This document shows positions 10,776-22,332 of a DNA stretch of 64,000 nt, in pieces. The notes below the pieces were generated by a model. That model saw only the letters and a list, made by a program, of their open reading frames with translations. It had not been told where the DNA came from and ran no database searches. Both the position numbers and the translations under genes were made by a program. Numbering within the stretch: the first letter of the stretch is position 1; each line of letters starts with the position of its first letter. Source of the stretch: Marsupella aquatica (Eukaryota > Marchantiophyta); the NCBI GenBank assembly GCA_973895155.1, contig OZ316892.1, positions 29,884,001 to 29,948,000 of the forward strand, read 5' to 3'.

Positions 10776-12567
10776 TCACTCTTCACTGTCGTCAAAGAAC
10801 TCCTCGTAAGTCTTGTATTGACCCTTGTAAATAAATGTACTTGCAACGAATTTTTGCTGCTTTTTTATTCCCTTGATTTTCTCCAAGTCTTCCTCGTCCA
10901 GGGACCAGCTAAAGATATCAGCATTTTGAGCCAATCTCTTTTCATTATAACTTTTACCCACGACACTTGCTCCTTGTTCTATAATCCAGCGCAGTGAAAT
11001 CTGCCAGCCATGACTTCGGGTTAGCATTACCAGCTCCTTTCAACAGAAAATTTGCAATCATTGTCGATATAAATAGCAGCAGGTATCGAGTATTCCAACG
11101 AGGTAAAACTCACCTGCGCTGTCGACTTTCCGTGTTTGGCAGCTATCTCTGTCAGAACTGGATTTTCCAAAACACTATTGCTTGGGTCGCTATAAATTTG
11201 TCCAGGGGCTCCAAAAGGTGAATATGCAGTCACATGAATCCCTTTTCTCTTGCAGTAGTCTAACAGCTTCTTTTGCTGAAAAAGTGGGTGCAACTCAACC
11301 TGTAATGCAGGGCACAGTCAGATAACCCAGAACCTTCTGTCTTCGATATTCGCTCGATTTGTCAAGTTCAGACGTGTATGTTCTCCTCAACAATATAGAA
11401 GAGGGGGCACAAAAAAATCGAATGAAGCGGAGTCTGGGAGGCATTAAAGTGGAGCACAATAAATGAAGGCAACATAATAGACATCTAAGATTCGGTTTTT
11501 CAGATTTCACTCAAGGAAACAAGAGGATCGTCAATTTTGTCTCACTAACCCCTTCGTGAAAGAGTGTCTAGCTTCGAAAATTCAGATGTGCTCACGTGTG
11601 GATCAGAACACTTGTCACCAAATGAATTTTGGGAAAACATTCAAAAAGTGCTCTATTGAAGGAACAAACCTGATTAACAGCAGGAACACTTCCCGTAAGA
11701 GCAAACATCTCTTGCAGCCTCTTTACACTAAAATTGCTGACTCCAATCGCCTTTGTCAAACCTTGTTCTTTCAGCTTTTCCATTTCCAACCAGACTCCTT
11801 TGAGGTCTAAGGGAAGGACATCCTCTTCTTTTAAGTTCTCAGTGTCGGCCTCTGGTCGTGTTCTAAGTGGAAAATGTATCAAGTATAAGTCCACATACTC
11901 CAACCCGAGGTTTTCAAGGCTCTTGTGAAAGGCAGCGGGAACTTGTTCTGGGCTCATATCAGTCACCCAAATTTTGCTTGTCACAAACACATCTTCTCGT
12001 TTCAAAAGTCCAGTGTTGAAAGCCTCATGAAGACATTTTCCTAGCAGTGCCTCTGTTTGATACTTAGATGCAGTATCGAAATGCCTATATCCAGCCTGCC
12101 ATAGCAATCGATTACATACATTACAAACAGTATCCAATTGCCCATACCCCGCCTGCCATACCAATCAATTATATTCATTCCAAACAACATATAATGATTT
12201 CAGATGACTATCGTCGTGCACGGCATTTCAAATCATGAGCTGACGTACAACACCGATGTTCTCTCCGTATGAAGAACTACTGATTCATCTAAAGGAGCTG
12301 GGACGCGTTTTCGTCTGCTCCGTCTCTCGTGCTGTTTCGATTGTCACAGAGTCTCGGATGGATAATTGCATGGAAGGTCCAAGAAGTAACATACTGTACT
12401 AAAATTAATACATATTTGTCAGAAGATTGGTTGCCTACCTTAAGAGCATTGTGTGTGCCTCTCATCGCTTCCTCATCGGATTCAGAGAATGCAACAGTGC
12501 CATTTGCAAGGGCAGGAATCTCCGTGCCCGAGTTAAGTTTGTACTTAACTTCTCCTGGAATTCCCAT
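10776..12567 (-). CDS. Aldo-keto reductase, copy B (complete)
   Basis: Complete AKR gene in four exons on the minus strand: 12567-12439, 12095-11670, 11299-11114 and 11000-10776. All introns are GT-AG and phase 0, giving 321 residues, the usual AKR length. The catalytic tetrad is Asp50, Tyr55 (DTASKY), Lys84 (TSKIW) and His117 (YLIHFP). The spacing 5/29/33 is that of classical AKRs. Near the C-terminus VVGKSYNEKRLAQN is the NADPH-binding region. Expected role is cytosolic NADPH-dependent carbonyl reduction; the substrate cannot be read from the sequence. The N-terminal LANGT replaces the common LGLGT turn. A 57-bp duplicated acceptor precedes exon 2 (12152-12096) and could add 19 residues in frame. 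It is the paralogue of the gene at 1-1435, made by a segmental tandem duplication. Confidence 0.95.
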
Positions 12568-14379
12568 TTCAGAGAACTCTCAACAAAAAACTGGCTGGAA
12601 TACCTGCATTAGTCCAACCAGTTTGAATCCCACTCAAGACATTTATCACATAAATGTAAATAAAGACAGGACTAAAGGTGCATGTCAAAGACCCTAAACA
12701 TCCCTCCTTGTGGACGAAGTCCCCCAGGGTTGTCTTCGACCAGATAAAGAAGACAAAGATATTCCCGATGTAGGTGAAACCCGAGGAACTCAGACCAAGA
12801 AATTTTAGAGATCCGAATTTCGCATTTCTGTCAAAGAACTTCGTCACCACACCCTTCAAAAGGAAGAAGTTAATCGAAACTAGGACTAATCGAAACAGGA
12901 AGACTAATCAGCTTAGTTCGCTAGCATTATCAACCGGACTGGCAAGACCTGGGAACGCAGAACAAGAGACAATGCTATCTCGAGAATGTCCATTCTCGAG
13001 CGTCACATCCTCTCACAGGTACCAAGTCCGAGACAGAACACGAGTAACTCCACTCGGCTCCGTTGCTTTACGTGAACTGAATAAACTCCAAACCCCTCGA
13101 CATTTTCAGCTGAGCAACTGTACTGAACCACCTACATCAACCCTCCCTTGCAGCAAGCATGACTCTAAAATGCAGGAAGAACCCACCTGTAATGAATCCT
13201 TGAATACGAGAATGGTAAAGTCCAATTCGATGTGCTCCGCCAAAAGCATTCACGAGAAAGCAGCGACCTGGGATGGAATTAAGTTCTCCAAGGGGCGAGG
13301 TCTAGTTATTTAAAGGGGAGACCACACACAGCACAGGGGGGCAGGGGGACAGGGGTTGGATGGGCGGTTTAGAGGAAGGTTCACAAGGAGCTCACAGGGC
13401 ATTCACAGGGGTCATGGCGTAACTTCTGAGCTGCGACAACTTACTGTTCGGAGGTGTGGTTCGGCTGAAGGTTCACACTGCGCATGGGCGTTTTCAAGAA
13501 GAAGCCGCCGTTGGAGACTTGGAGTAGCTCGTTACATTCGGATGAGGTTTTTCAGACGTCACACCTACACCATTGTTGTCCATGCGGATGTCAGCGAATG
13601 TCGAGTGAATGTCAAGAGTCGTCCAGAATCCAGACAAGACAGTCTTCACAATCATCCGCCCCCATAATAAAGCCAAATCACCTACTGCACACGCAGTGAG
13701 CCGTGTCTAAGTGCAGTAAGCATATATTTTTACTATTATATTCAAACGGTCCAGGCATAAATCTTACGCATATATTTTTACTATTATATTCAGACGGTCC
13801 ATAATCTTACTTATAAAGTATCAACTAGAAATTTCTATTTATATTAAAAATGAGCTTTATGGCCCCACCATAGCATATATGCATAGAAAGAAAGATATGT
13901 ATAGAAAAAAATATGATATGTTATGTATGATTATTGAAATGATGACATGGATGATGGTTTTTATTATTTTATTAACCTTAAAAAATGTGAATAAAAAATA
14001 TATTTTGTTGACACTTTTATTGTCCTCCCCACTATTCATGTTCAAAGAACGGGTAGTCGGGGCTAATTGTCAAAAAGCGTCGAACGGGGATACATGAACC
14101 CAAAGGCCAGGGAATTGCAAGACTTCCTAACTCCATTTTGTGTTGAAAGGAAATGAGGAAGAACTATTAGTAGACTCTCCCCACCCCAATAGTGACATGC
14201 ATGACATGCATTCAATGTAGGGAACCCATTTTATGGGTGCATGCATTCATTGTAGGGAACCCATTTCCTGGGTGAGCTCCCACTAATCTGACAAGGACCT
14301 GGTCCCCACCCCAATAGTGACATGCATTCATTGTAGGGAACCCATTTTAGGTTGAGACCCCGGGATCTGATAGAACCTG
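12568..14379. other. Upstream region of AKR copy B
   Basis: Counterpart of 1436-2869 with the AT-rich insertion at about 13760-14065. The insertion has a 35-bp direct repeat (13724-13758 and 13766-13800). The plus-strand open frames here (for example 12774-13313) have no family resemblance, and their counterpart in copy A is broken, so none is called as a gene. Confidence 0.5.
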
Positions 14380-14578
14380 CACCAGGAGGGAGAGAGAATT
14401 AAGTCAGGGCCAAAAAGTGGGCAACCAGGGGCTGAGGAGATAATCTGAACTCGCATCCACTACCCACACAACCCATCCCACCACCACACCCCTATGTGTG
14501 AAGGGGGGGTTGAACCTGGGACCTCTAAGCTCCAGGCCAATCCCCTAGCCAATTGACCTAAGCCAGCTTGTTCTAACT
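14380..14578 (-). mobile_element. tRNA-derived SINE, family 1 (in duplication copy B)
   Basis: Same element as at 2870-3068. On the minus strand the A-box region (about 14555-14567) and the B-box AGGTTCAACC (near 14510-14520) are recognisable. It was copied along with the segment. Confidence 0.6.
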
Positions 14579-14736
14579 CCACTTTGGGGGGTCTGGATCC
14601 CAAAGGGGGAAACCCAACAGGGTATTTCAAACCTTCCAAATACCATTTTAGGGGGGGGGCGGCTTCCTCCATCAATTAACTTGATGTTGGTTTACAGTGC
14701 GCAACTGTTAGGGGTTGAGTCGCTAAAGATAGTGGA

Positions 14737-14878
14737 TGCAAGTTTTTTTTTTTTTTTATTTAAGGGGAAATTTGTGAAAGCCGACAGAAAGGGAATAGTC
14801 AGTTGCAATAGTTGAACCCAAGACATATCAGCCTCCACTCAAGTGAGCTACCACAAAGCCATGCCTCCCTGGGCCAGC
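14737..14878 (-). mobile_element. tRNA-derived SINE, family 2 (in duplication copy B)
   Basis: Same element as at 3413-3538, with the head at about 14878 and an A-rich tail of about 15 bases at its 3' end (the T run near 14743-14758 on the plus strand). The tail is longer than in copy A, which shows tail-length change after the duplication. Confidence 0.7.
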
Positions 14879-15542
14879 GGATGCAAGTTTTAATCACCAG
14901 CCTGTGGATTGCAAAGGGACCTGGCTTTCTTTTGAGCCCTTGATTGCATCAAACAGTGGAGAGGAGATGCACAGTCAAGTGAGGTAGAGAAGATTTTCAG
15001 TGGAAATTTGTATACTTCTCCTCCACCTTCAGACGCACTGACAACCATCCTGAGAAATATGCAAATGAAGACTCCTGTGACCTGAAGCCCTTTGGAGGAT
15101 CTTGTACCCCAAGGCATGGTTTAAGAAATAAAAGCCACCAAAGGTTCTTTGTACTGGTACATTGGGTAAAATGTAGTACTCTTTTCACCTAGAGTACAAT
15201 CATGTGTATCAAAGAGCATATCTTACTTCCAAAAAATATGTCATGTTATTGTCATCTCAATAGTTCACCATAGGGGGGTGGTCTGCTGTGAAATGTAAAT
15301 CTCACCAAGATCCACATCACTCAAAATTTGCATATCTAAAACTAGGGCATCTTTTCAGGAATCACCAATAACTGGTATTAGGGTCCTCTAATGGGAAGTA
15401 AGTGGGAGAGCTTGCAGAGGTGTCTGTAGGGTGGGTCTAGTTTTCATTGAGGCAAATGAACAGTGCTGGGTCACATCGTTACGGGGAAGCATCTCTTTCA
15501 TTGTGGCAGCTGTGGTTTAGCAAATTAACAGTGAACACTTTA

Positions 15543-16517
15543 TATTTAGTTGTTACCCAGGATAAATGCACAACATTGTTGAATTGTACTTAATTTCTAG
15601 TATTAAAGTTTATGAACTGTTGAGGAATGTTTGATAAATTGTGAACAAGAAACTCAGATGAACTGGCATGTTGTCTGAAACCCACTGACATTGGACTAAG
15701 CAAACCTAAGTGGACTAGAGCCAAACACACAAATTTGCTTGGATACTGTTGTTTACAGTTGTGTCTAAAAGTATCTTGTAAGTGGCCAAATCACTAGTGA
15801 CTTCAAGTTTTGCTTCACTCTCCCGGCCACCTTCTCCCTCCAGCCCATTACTCCAGGCCATCCCATTTTCTTAGAGTTTGATGTGTATGAAGGAAAGAGA
15901 AAGTTTAAGGTATATTTGGCTCTTTAAGGACCTTATCAGGCTTCCATTCATGGTAAATGGAACTGCGAGTAGAGAGAGCATTTCACATTTTACTCACAGC
16001 ACCTCAACTTGTTTGCTCAACAATTAAAAAAAACAACATGAGCTCAATTTCACAAAGGAACTTACTGCGCGCAGTTTTTCAAAATATTGCTCAGATGTTT
16101 TGCGAGTGACTCTCAGCTGACTCTACCACTTGCAGGATATTGTTGCAAATTCTGGTTTTTCAGAGGGTGTTGCTCTTGCTACAAGGAGGGCTAAGTTGAG
16201 CATTTTTGCTGTTGCAGGGCTACCAGGGATTTTACTCTGCGAGAGTGTTGTCATGGAATCCTATTTCCACAGAGCATTACTCTTGTTACATGAGCGCTTT
16301 TCAAAGATACATACCAAAAATTCCTTAGTTACCATAACTACAAATGCAAGTAAACAGACAATGGACGGGACAATGGAAAACAATTCTATCTTTTACAATC
16401 CAATTGCGGTCAGTTTCTTTGATGATTGGGTGTAAAGCCGGCCTCAGTCTCCCTATCACAATCCATGGGAAGTGGCAGAGAGATAGAACATCTTGATCCA
16501 TCTGGGTTTTAGCTTTT
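15543..16517. other. Copy-B-specific 0.97 kb segment
   Basis: This stretch interrupts the alignment of copy B with copy A. In copy A 'aacactttagctatttacataaca' is nearly continuous, whereas here about 970 bp separate the two halves. It contains a 101-codon frame at 16130-16435 with no recognised motif. No terminal repeats or target duplication are obvious, so insertion in B and deletion in A are both possible. Confidence 0.6.
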
Positions 16518-17117
16518 GACATAACAGCAACCTTTATTGTCATTCAACAGAAGGAGTTGGGTTTGGTTGGGCATCTTGTATATGAAAAGATCTCAAAATT
16601 GTTTGATCAAAGTTTTGCAACCCAAGAGCCATCCTTTCACTTCTTTTTTGTAGGACGTATTATTTTATCTTGTTATTGCAGAGAATACAACCCAAACTTG
16701 TCTTGAATCCATAGCTGCAAAACTATCTTGGATCCATAGAATTGTTACACCACACAAGGCACCGTCAATGCCCGCTTCAATGATGGATTTGCAGAAGAGA
16801 CTTAGATGATGATCAAAATGTCTATTAATTTAGTTTCCACTAAGTGGAATGAGCTGAATGTTTTAGTAGCAATTGAAAATTAGTAGACAAACACTGGTGA
16901 GTAAAGTTTGAGAAGCAATGAAGTTCAGGTCTTGGAATTAAAATTTTGACAGAGATGTGCAGATTGCTTTCCAACAAGAACAAAAGAGCGCCACCATGTC
17001 AGGGAATAAACTTAGCTTCAAAAGTAGTGAGAATGGGAGGCAGGGGAACTTGCCCACCTCGAGCAGCAGTCAAAAGGGAGCCAATTCCAGTTTGTACCTT
17101 TTAGTACCCTTCTAATT

Positions 17118-17196
17118 CTGCATCAATTCTTCTTGAACATCACAAGGAGAATTCAAAGTTTATGTCAAAATTCCAGCTACAAAAGAATTGATGCAG
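17118..17196. repeat. Perfect 14-bp inverted repeat (hairpin)
   Basis: CTGCATCAATTCTT (17118-17131) is followed 51 bp later by its exact complement AAGAATTGATGCAG (17183-17196). It can form a stem-loop in single-stranded DNA or RNA. No function is assigned. Confidence 0.8.
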
Positions 17197-17312
17197 AGAG
17201 TTGAATAATCCCTGACCAAAGCAGAATTACAGCATGTCAAAACCAGGGACCATAAAGCTCAAGTACTGCAGAGCAAACTGCTAAAAGAGTCTTGCTTTTG
17301 TGTTGAAACAGA
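17197..17312 (+). pseudogene. Gene fragment also found inverted at 58735-58870
   Basis: About 100 bp here match the reverse strand of 58735-58855 with few differences, for example 'gcatgtcaaaaccagggacc'. One frame reads LQHVKTRDHKAQVL then LLKESCF. It looks like a bit of a coding exon of an unidentified gene, spread to two places. A stop codon lies just upstream in that frame here. Confidence 0.5.
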
Positions 17313-17770
17313 CTGAATAATCTCTCAATTCCTCGACAGCTTCAGCTAACCCATTTGCTTCAATGCATGAACCCACCCTTGCTGCAGGCAAAACTGTAAA
17401 ATTGAAGAAGAACCCACCTGTGATGGACAATTCAGTGTGCTCGACCAAAAGTGTGCAAGAGAGAGTTGGCTAGCAAGGAAATCCAGGCAGCCAATTAAGT
17501 TGAGCAATTTGTAGGGGCAAACATGCACAGCACAGGGGTGGGATGGGAGCTTGAGTGGAAGGTTCACATGAACTAAGCTCACAGGGCACTCACGGGGAAA
17601 TTGGTGTCATCCTCAGCTACAACACACCTGTTTGGAGGTGTGGTTCTGTTGAAGGTTGACTTCACGCTTCAATGAGCTGCCATCACAGAAGCTCCTTATT
17701 TTTTGATGAGTTTTTCAGACTTCACATTGAAATCATTGTTCTCCATTCGGATGTCAGCGACAGGCTATGC
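17309..17770. pseudogene. Old relic of the AKR upstream region (third copy)
   Basis: Resembles 13076-13610 (copy B) and 1970-2470 (copy A) in order but with many substitutions and indels. Anchors include 'aagaacccacctgt', 'tggatgggcgg' versus 'gggatgggagc', 'cggaggtgtggttc' versus 'tggaggtgtggttc', and 'cggatgtcagcga'. No AKR exons follow, so it is a relic of an earlier duplication. Confidence 0.65.
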
Positions 17771-17898
17771 AATGCAACACACAATCTTCTATGCAAGCGC
17801 ATGCTCTCGATCAAAAGAACTCAATTCCTTTGTGCCTTGAAGGACTAAAGTCTTTGTGCAAAGAACTTGACCCTTTTTGCATCAAAAAGTTAAGCCTT

Positions 17899-18050
17899 GG
17901 AAAGGACTTAAATCCTTTTCATGCGGAGTGATCTCCTTTTGTATGGAAAACTTAAGGCTTGGAAAGGACTTAAATCCTTTTCATGCGGAGTGATCTCCTT
18001 TTGTATGAAAAACTTAAGGCTTGGAAAGGACTTAAATCCTTTTGCATGGA
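17899..18050. repeat. 62-bp minisatellite, about 2.5 units
   Basis: 'aaaggacttaaatcctttt' recurs at 17901, 17963 and 18025, exactly 62 bp apart, with near-identical spacers. Looser versions of the palindromic core (ggactcaagtcc, aaggacttcaatctt) are scattered from 17830 to 18150 and from 19895 to 20110. Confidence 0.85.
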
Positions 18051-18839
18051 GGACTCAAGCCCTGAAAAGTACTTAGTTCCCTAATGTGGGAAGGGCTCAA
18101 GCCCTAAAAGTACTGGATTCCATTTTGCATGAAAGAGCCCTGAAAAGGAATTAGTTTGTGGACCCGTCTCCCTATATAGCTATTCCTAGATTCCATGAGA
18201 AATAAGTACTTGGAAATATTTTTTAAGTTGTATCAAACCCAGTATCAAAGGTAAATGTGTCTTGTGTCATGAGTCCTATGTCACCTATGATTACGTGAAC
18301 AAAGGATGTGGATCATGGAGCAGCTTGGAAGATGAAGGAATTTGGATCTCTATATTAGTGTTCATATTGCTTCCCCATATTTGAATTGCTTGTACCTTCA
18401 TGGTCATTGAAGCTAAGTGCCTAGAAACTTCAATCTTGGATCCTTTCCATGTTGAAATTCATTATTTATTCTCGTGTTTATCTCCTACTTGTCTCCAAAT
18501 CATTGTCTAACTATGAACCCAACCCAAATATTCCAATATGGGCCCGAGCGTCATCTCCAGTTTTCATTCCTCTGAGCAATATTTTATGGTAGGTCACTCG
18601 GAACTTTGAATTGAGTCCAAATGGTCATCAACCCATTTATCAAACTCATGAAAACCAAATGGGTTGAGGCCCATTATCTATTTGGTAATAAGAAAATCTG
18701 CCAATGTTAGACTCATTCTCAATGTTTTGATTTTCTAAAATGCTTGAAAGTGTTTAGCAGAAAAGGTTTTATTGGGAGATAAGTAGGAAAAGAGATTATG
18801 ATTCACTGAATCCTTCTTGGTTTTCTATGAGCATCACAT

Positions 18840-19510
18840 TGGTAGCTTGAGTAAAGTACCACGGAGATCATGAGTTTATCAATTTTTCTAGGTTACTCTC
18901 CACTAAGTCTCACATTGGCAGATTTTGTCAAGTACCAAATGAGTTTCTGAAATTGTCTACCTTTCCCATGAGTGTGACCTATAGAGATTTTATCAAGTCC
19001 TACAAAGATCATGAGTTCATGAATTCTTCTAGCTTGTCAACTTTGAGTCCAATATTTATGTCAGATTTTGTCAAGTACGTAAGAAATATATATGTCATGA
19101 ATCTCTCTAGTTTTGTAAAGTGTGGCATTGAGAGTTTTGTCAAGTACGTACTAAGGATGTCATGAATCTCTCTAATTTTCTAAAGTGTGACATTGAGAGG
19201 TTTTGTCAAGTACTAAAGAGATCATGAGTTTCTAAATTTCTCTAGTTTTCCAATGAATCTAGTATTGATAAAGTAACAAGGAGATTATGAGTTTTTGAAT
19301 TTTTCTAGCTTTCCAACAAACTTAACATTGATAGATTTTGTCGAGTACTAAGGAGATATATAAGTTCTTAATTTCTCTATATTTTTAGTGAGTGTGACAT
19401 TGCATTGGGAGATATTATCAAGTAGTGATGAGTATCTAAATTTCTCTTATTAGCTTTCCAATCTATCTACCTTTGACAAATTTCATCAAGTACTAAGAAG
19501 ATTGATTACT
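18840..19510. repeat. Degenerate tandem array, unit about 70-95 bp
   Basis: About eight to nine units repeat the order 'attttgtcaagtactaagga...gatcatgagtt...tgaatttctctagttttcca...gtgtgacattgagag'. Units differ in length and sequence. Plus-strand frames inside the array, such as 18953-19165, come from the repeat and are not called as genes. Confidence 0.75.
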
Positions 19511-21441
19511 TACTTTGCTTTACACTGTGAAACCCAATATGTCTGAACTATTTATATATTTTTTGGTTGTTTTTTCAAAAGCTTGCAAAAAATTAAAAAT
19601 ATAAGTATTTTAATGTGAAACATTGATATATCATTGAAAAGACATAAAAATGGTAACTGTGTTTTACCCAATTGTTTGTTGTTCTAAAACTTAATTTTCT
19701 AATTTTTGATTTTTTTTACCGTTACTGAGTATAATTGTTTTTCTTGCCTTGCATCAAACACGAATAGTTCTGTTTGTTTCTTGTACAGAACATCATTGTT
19801 CCTGTTGGTGACTGAACTTGATGATGTGGCTCAACATGGCGCTAGAGATTTTGGAAGGAGCTTCCCATGGGGGTGCGTAATTAAATCCTCTTTGTGCAAC
19901 GGACTCAAGTCCTAGAAGCACTTCAGTTGTTTCCATTCATGTGAATAACACAATTAGTCCTTTAAGGACTTCAATCTTTTTGTGGGACAAAAGAAATCTG
20001 AAGTTGTCATCAATTCCCACCAAAATCTAGTTTGTAAGCATCCCTTTGACAGGATTGGATCCTCCAAGGACTTCCATCTTTCTTGTGTGACACAAGAAAT
20101 CTGAAGGTGGTCATGAATTCCCACCAAAAGCTAGATTATGTGATGGGTCCCCATGGAAATTTTGTTACCAACTAGGCCCCTTATGAACTATAAGTTATGT
20201 ACATATGGTTCTTGTGTTGTGCCTATTTGCATGGTCCGCTGTGTGTTGTCCACCAAAGTCCATCGTGTGCCATGTCATAGTCCACCACGTGCTCTCCCAA
20301 CTGCAGAGCGAGAGTGCAGTCTACCATGGGGTTCCAATTATGTTATCAACATGGATGTCTATATGTATCATATCCTCAGTTATAGGGGTTTAGGGCATCT
20401 ACATCACAATGGGATCCGCAGTGTGATATGAGATTTCCAAAATGAAACCTTCTCTAACATTTCAACTACTACTGACATTTGAGATCCTATCGCTCAGGTT
20501 TGTTCTTTGGGAGTGTGATATAATCTCCCAATTTTTGTTCTTTGGCAGTGTGATCTGATTTTCCAACTATGTTCTAACAATGAAACTTTCTTAACCGTTC
20601 AACTACTAGGAAATTCTAAGATCTTGTCTCTCAGTTCTTGTCCTTTCGCACATTGCATAAATTTTCAGGAGTGTAGCCTTTGTAACACTTCAACTGCTAC
20701 TGACAGAGTACAAAGTAAAATCTCCTAAATACTCTCAAAATCAATGTCTATTCAGAGGTAAATACTGTTGTCACTGGTCAGATGTGAATACTGTTGTCAC
20801 TTGTCAGATCTACATAATGAGGCTGCAAGCAAATAAGAGGCACTATTTAAGCCCAACAGGTCTCTCAGGTTTTATCATTCATTACGTCATTTTGGAGGGC
20901 AAGTCTCAAAGGGCACAGGCAGTCTAAACATGATCACTGCAAGTTGCAACGACCTTCATTCTTGAAAGCTGCGCCTACCTCCACAGGTTGCAACACTTGA
21001 CTTTGTGTGCATTCCGTAAGGACAATTGGAGGGGCTGCCAAAGCCACACTGGTGAGTGGAGCGGTGGCTAGCTGGTGCTCCCTTTTGAAGGTATTACTTG
21101 GTCAAGATAAATCTTGGAATCATCTACCAACACATTTTACTCGTCCGATCATACTTGATCAAGTGCCAATATACTAGTTGGGGCCGGCCTATTTGGAAAT
21201 CTGATAGCTTACAATTCAATGTTCGATCGGTGTTGTACAATGGTGCTGGATTCCATCTTGGGCAAGCTAGAAGATTGATTTTAAGCTTGTAATTGAATTA
21301 TCTATATAAATTTCTGCATGAAATATAGCTACAGAGCGTTTGAATGGTCTCAATTGTCAGAAGATAATATTAACCTGGTCTCTGAACTGTGCTTCCGTGG
21401 GTTAAAAACAGCCAGAGCAGAATTTTCAAACTGACCATGAT
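19511..21441. other. Intergenic with more degenerate repeats
   Basis: 19890-20110 has scattered 'aaggacttcaatctt' elements. 20420-20710 has two or three rough copies of a 140-bp unit with 'ctaacatttcaactactactgacat'. 20757-20810 has a 26-bp tandem pair ('aatactgttgtcact'). No gene is supported. Confidence 0.5.
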
Positions 21442-21573
21442 TTGTGCAACCTCAGGTTCAAGGAATTCACGTTAGGAGGATTGAAGGCAGAGGCTTGGAG
21501 CATACAATTGAACTGCTTTATAAGTTTTCAGTTTCCATTTTGGGTTCTACAACGTGCAAACAACACAGCTACA

Positions 21574-22332
21574 ATGGGAAGTCTTGGAGCACCTGGAAAT
21601 CAAGTGATCCAACCGATGATGGCTGATTCACTCGGGCTGCCTCCAGATTTCGCTCCTCTCAACCATCTTAGCCAAGATACCGGTTTAAGCATAATAAATC
21701 TTATAGAGCTTGTTGTGCACATTTCTCGGGCAACCGGTATGAGCGAGAGTTTTTTGTTAACGAACCATAGTCTACGATGGACGTTGGCGCCACTTTACGC
21801 AGTTGTCGACATGGCTGGTCTTCCCAATCTTCCCAAGCATGCAACCGATCCCACGGAAGCCGCAGGCTTGATGACATTTACTGCTGCAGAGGATGGCACA
21901 CTTGGCTTGACTTCGATTCTCAGAGATCCAAACTTAGTCATAAGTCTCTTTGCGGTGATTGAGGCTTCTTGCAATCAAATCCGTCAAGCAACCAATTCCA
22001 GTGATACAGCCTTGACATGTCAACGTGCAGCATCATATGATCCAAGCATAATTCAAACTCTCACAGCAGCGGTTGAGATTGTCAAGGAATTTGAATTTAG
22101 TCGAGTGTTCAATCCAGATGAAGATATAATAAACGGATCAACCTTCACTCGAGCATTTGCAGCAAGGGTTGCGGGGCTCACTTTTGACAGTCCAGAAAAC
22201 TGTAGCAGACTTAATAATACAAACTGGACATATCGTGCACTTGAAAACGATCCAAGCTTGACTCGAACTCTTGCAGCAGTGGTTCAGATTCTCAGAGATC
22301 TTTGTGTCTCAGCAACCGACCGTCCCACCTGA
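21574..22332 (+). CDS. Orphan protein with internal repeats
   Basis: Single-exon frame of 252 residues from ATG 21574 (MGSLGAPGN), or 296 from ATG 21442. I prefer 21574 because the extra N-terminal stretch looks like non-coding sequence. No family is recognised. The protein is hydrophilic to mildly amphipathic, with no clear signal peptide or membrane span after the preferred start. Its second half holds spaced repeats of a helix-like motif: DPNLVISLFAVIEA, DPSIIQTLTAAVEIVKEF and DPSLTRTLAAVVQILRDL, preceded by a looser NHSLRWTLAPLYAVVDMAG. This points to four related alpha-helical units. Position is convergent with the bZIP gene downstream. It could be a lineage-specific gene; it could also be part of a longer spliced gene. 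Confidence 0.6.
   Translation: MGSLGAPGNQVIQPMMADSLGLPPDFAPLNHLSQDTGLSIINLIELVVHISRATGMSESFLLTNHSLRWTLAPLYAVVDMAGLPNLPKHATDPTEAAGLMTFTAAEDGTLGLTSILRDPNLVISLFAVIEASCNQIRQATNSSDTALTCQRAASYDPSIIQTLTAAVEIVKEFEFSRVFNPDEDIINGSTFTRAFAARVAGLTFDSPENCSRLNNTNWTYRALENDPSLTRTLAAVVQILRDLCVSATDRPT

Larger units (their letters stand above)
10950..16685. repeat. Tandem segmental duplication, copy B
   Basis: Direct repeat of window positions 1-4385. It is longer than copy A by insertions at about 12190-12320 (first AKR intron), 13760-14065 (AT-rich, with an internal duplicate of 'gcatatatttttactattat') and 15543-16517. Both SINEs of copy A are present at matching places. The right end is near 16685. Confidence 0.9.

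Noticed and set aside
12774-13313. 179-codon plus-strand frame upstream of AKR copy B
   Set aside because: The matching region of copy A is broken by stops and the peptide has no recognisable domain; it is most likely non-coding.
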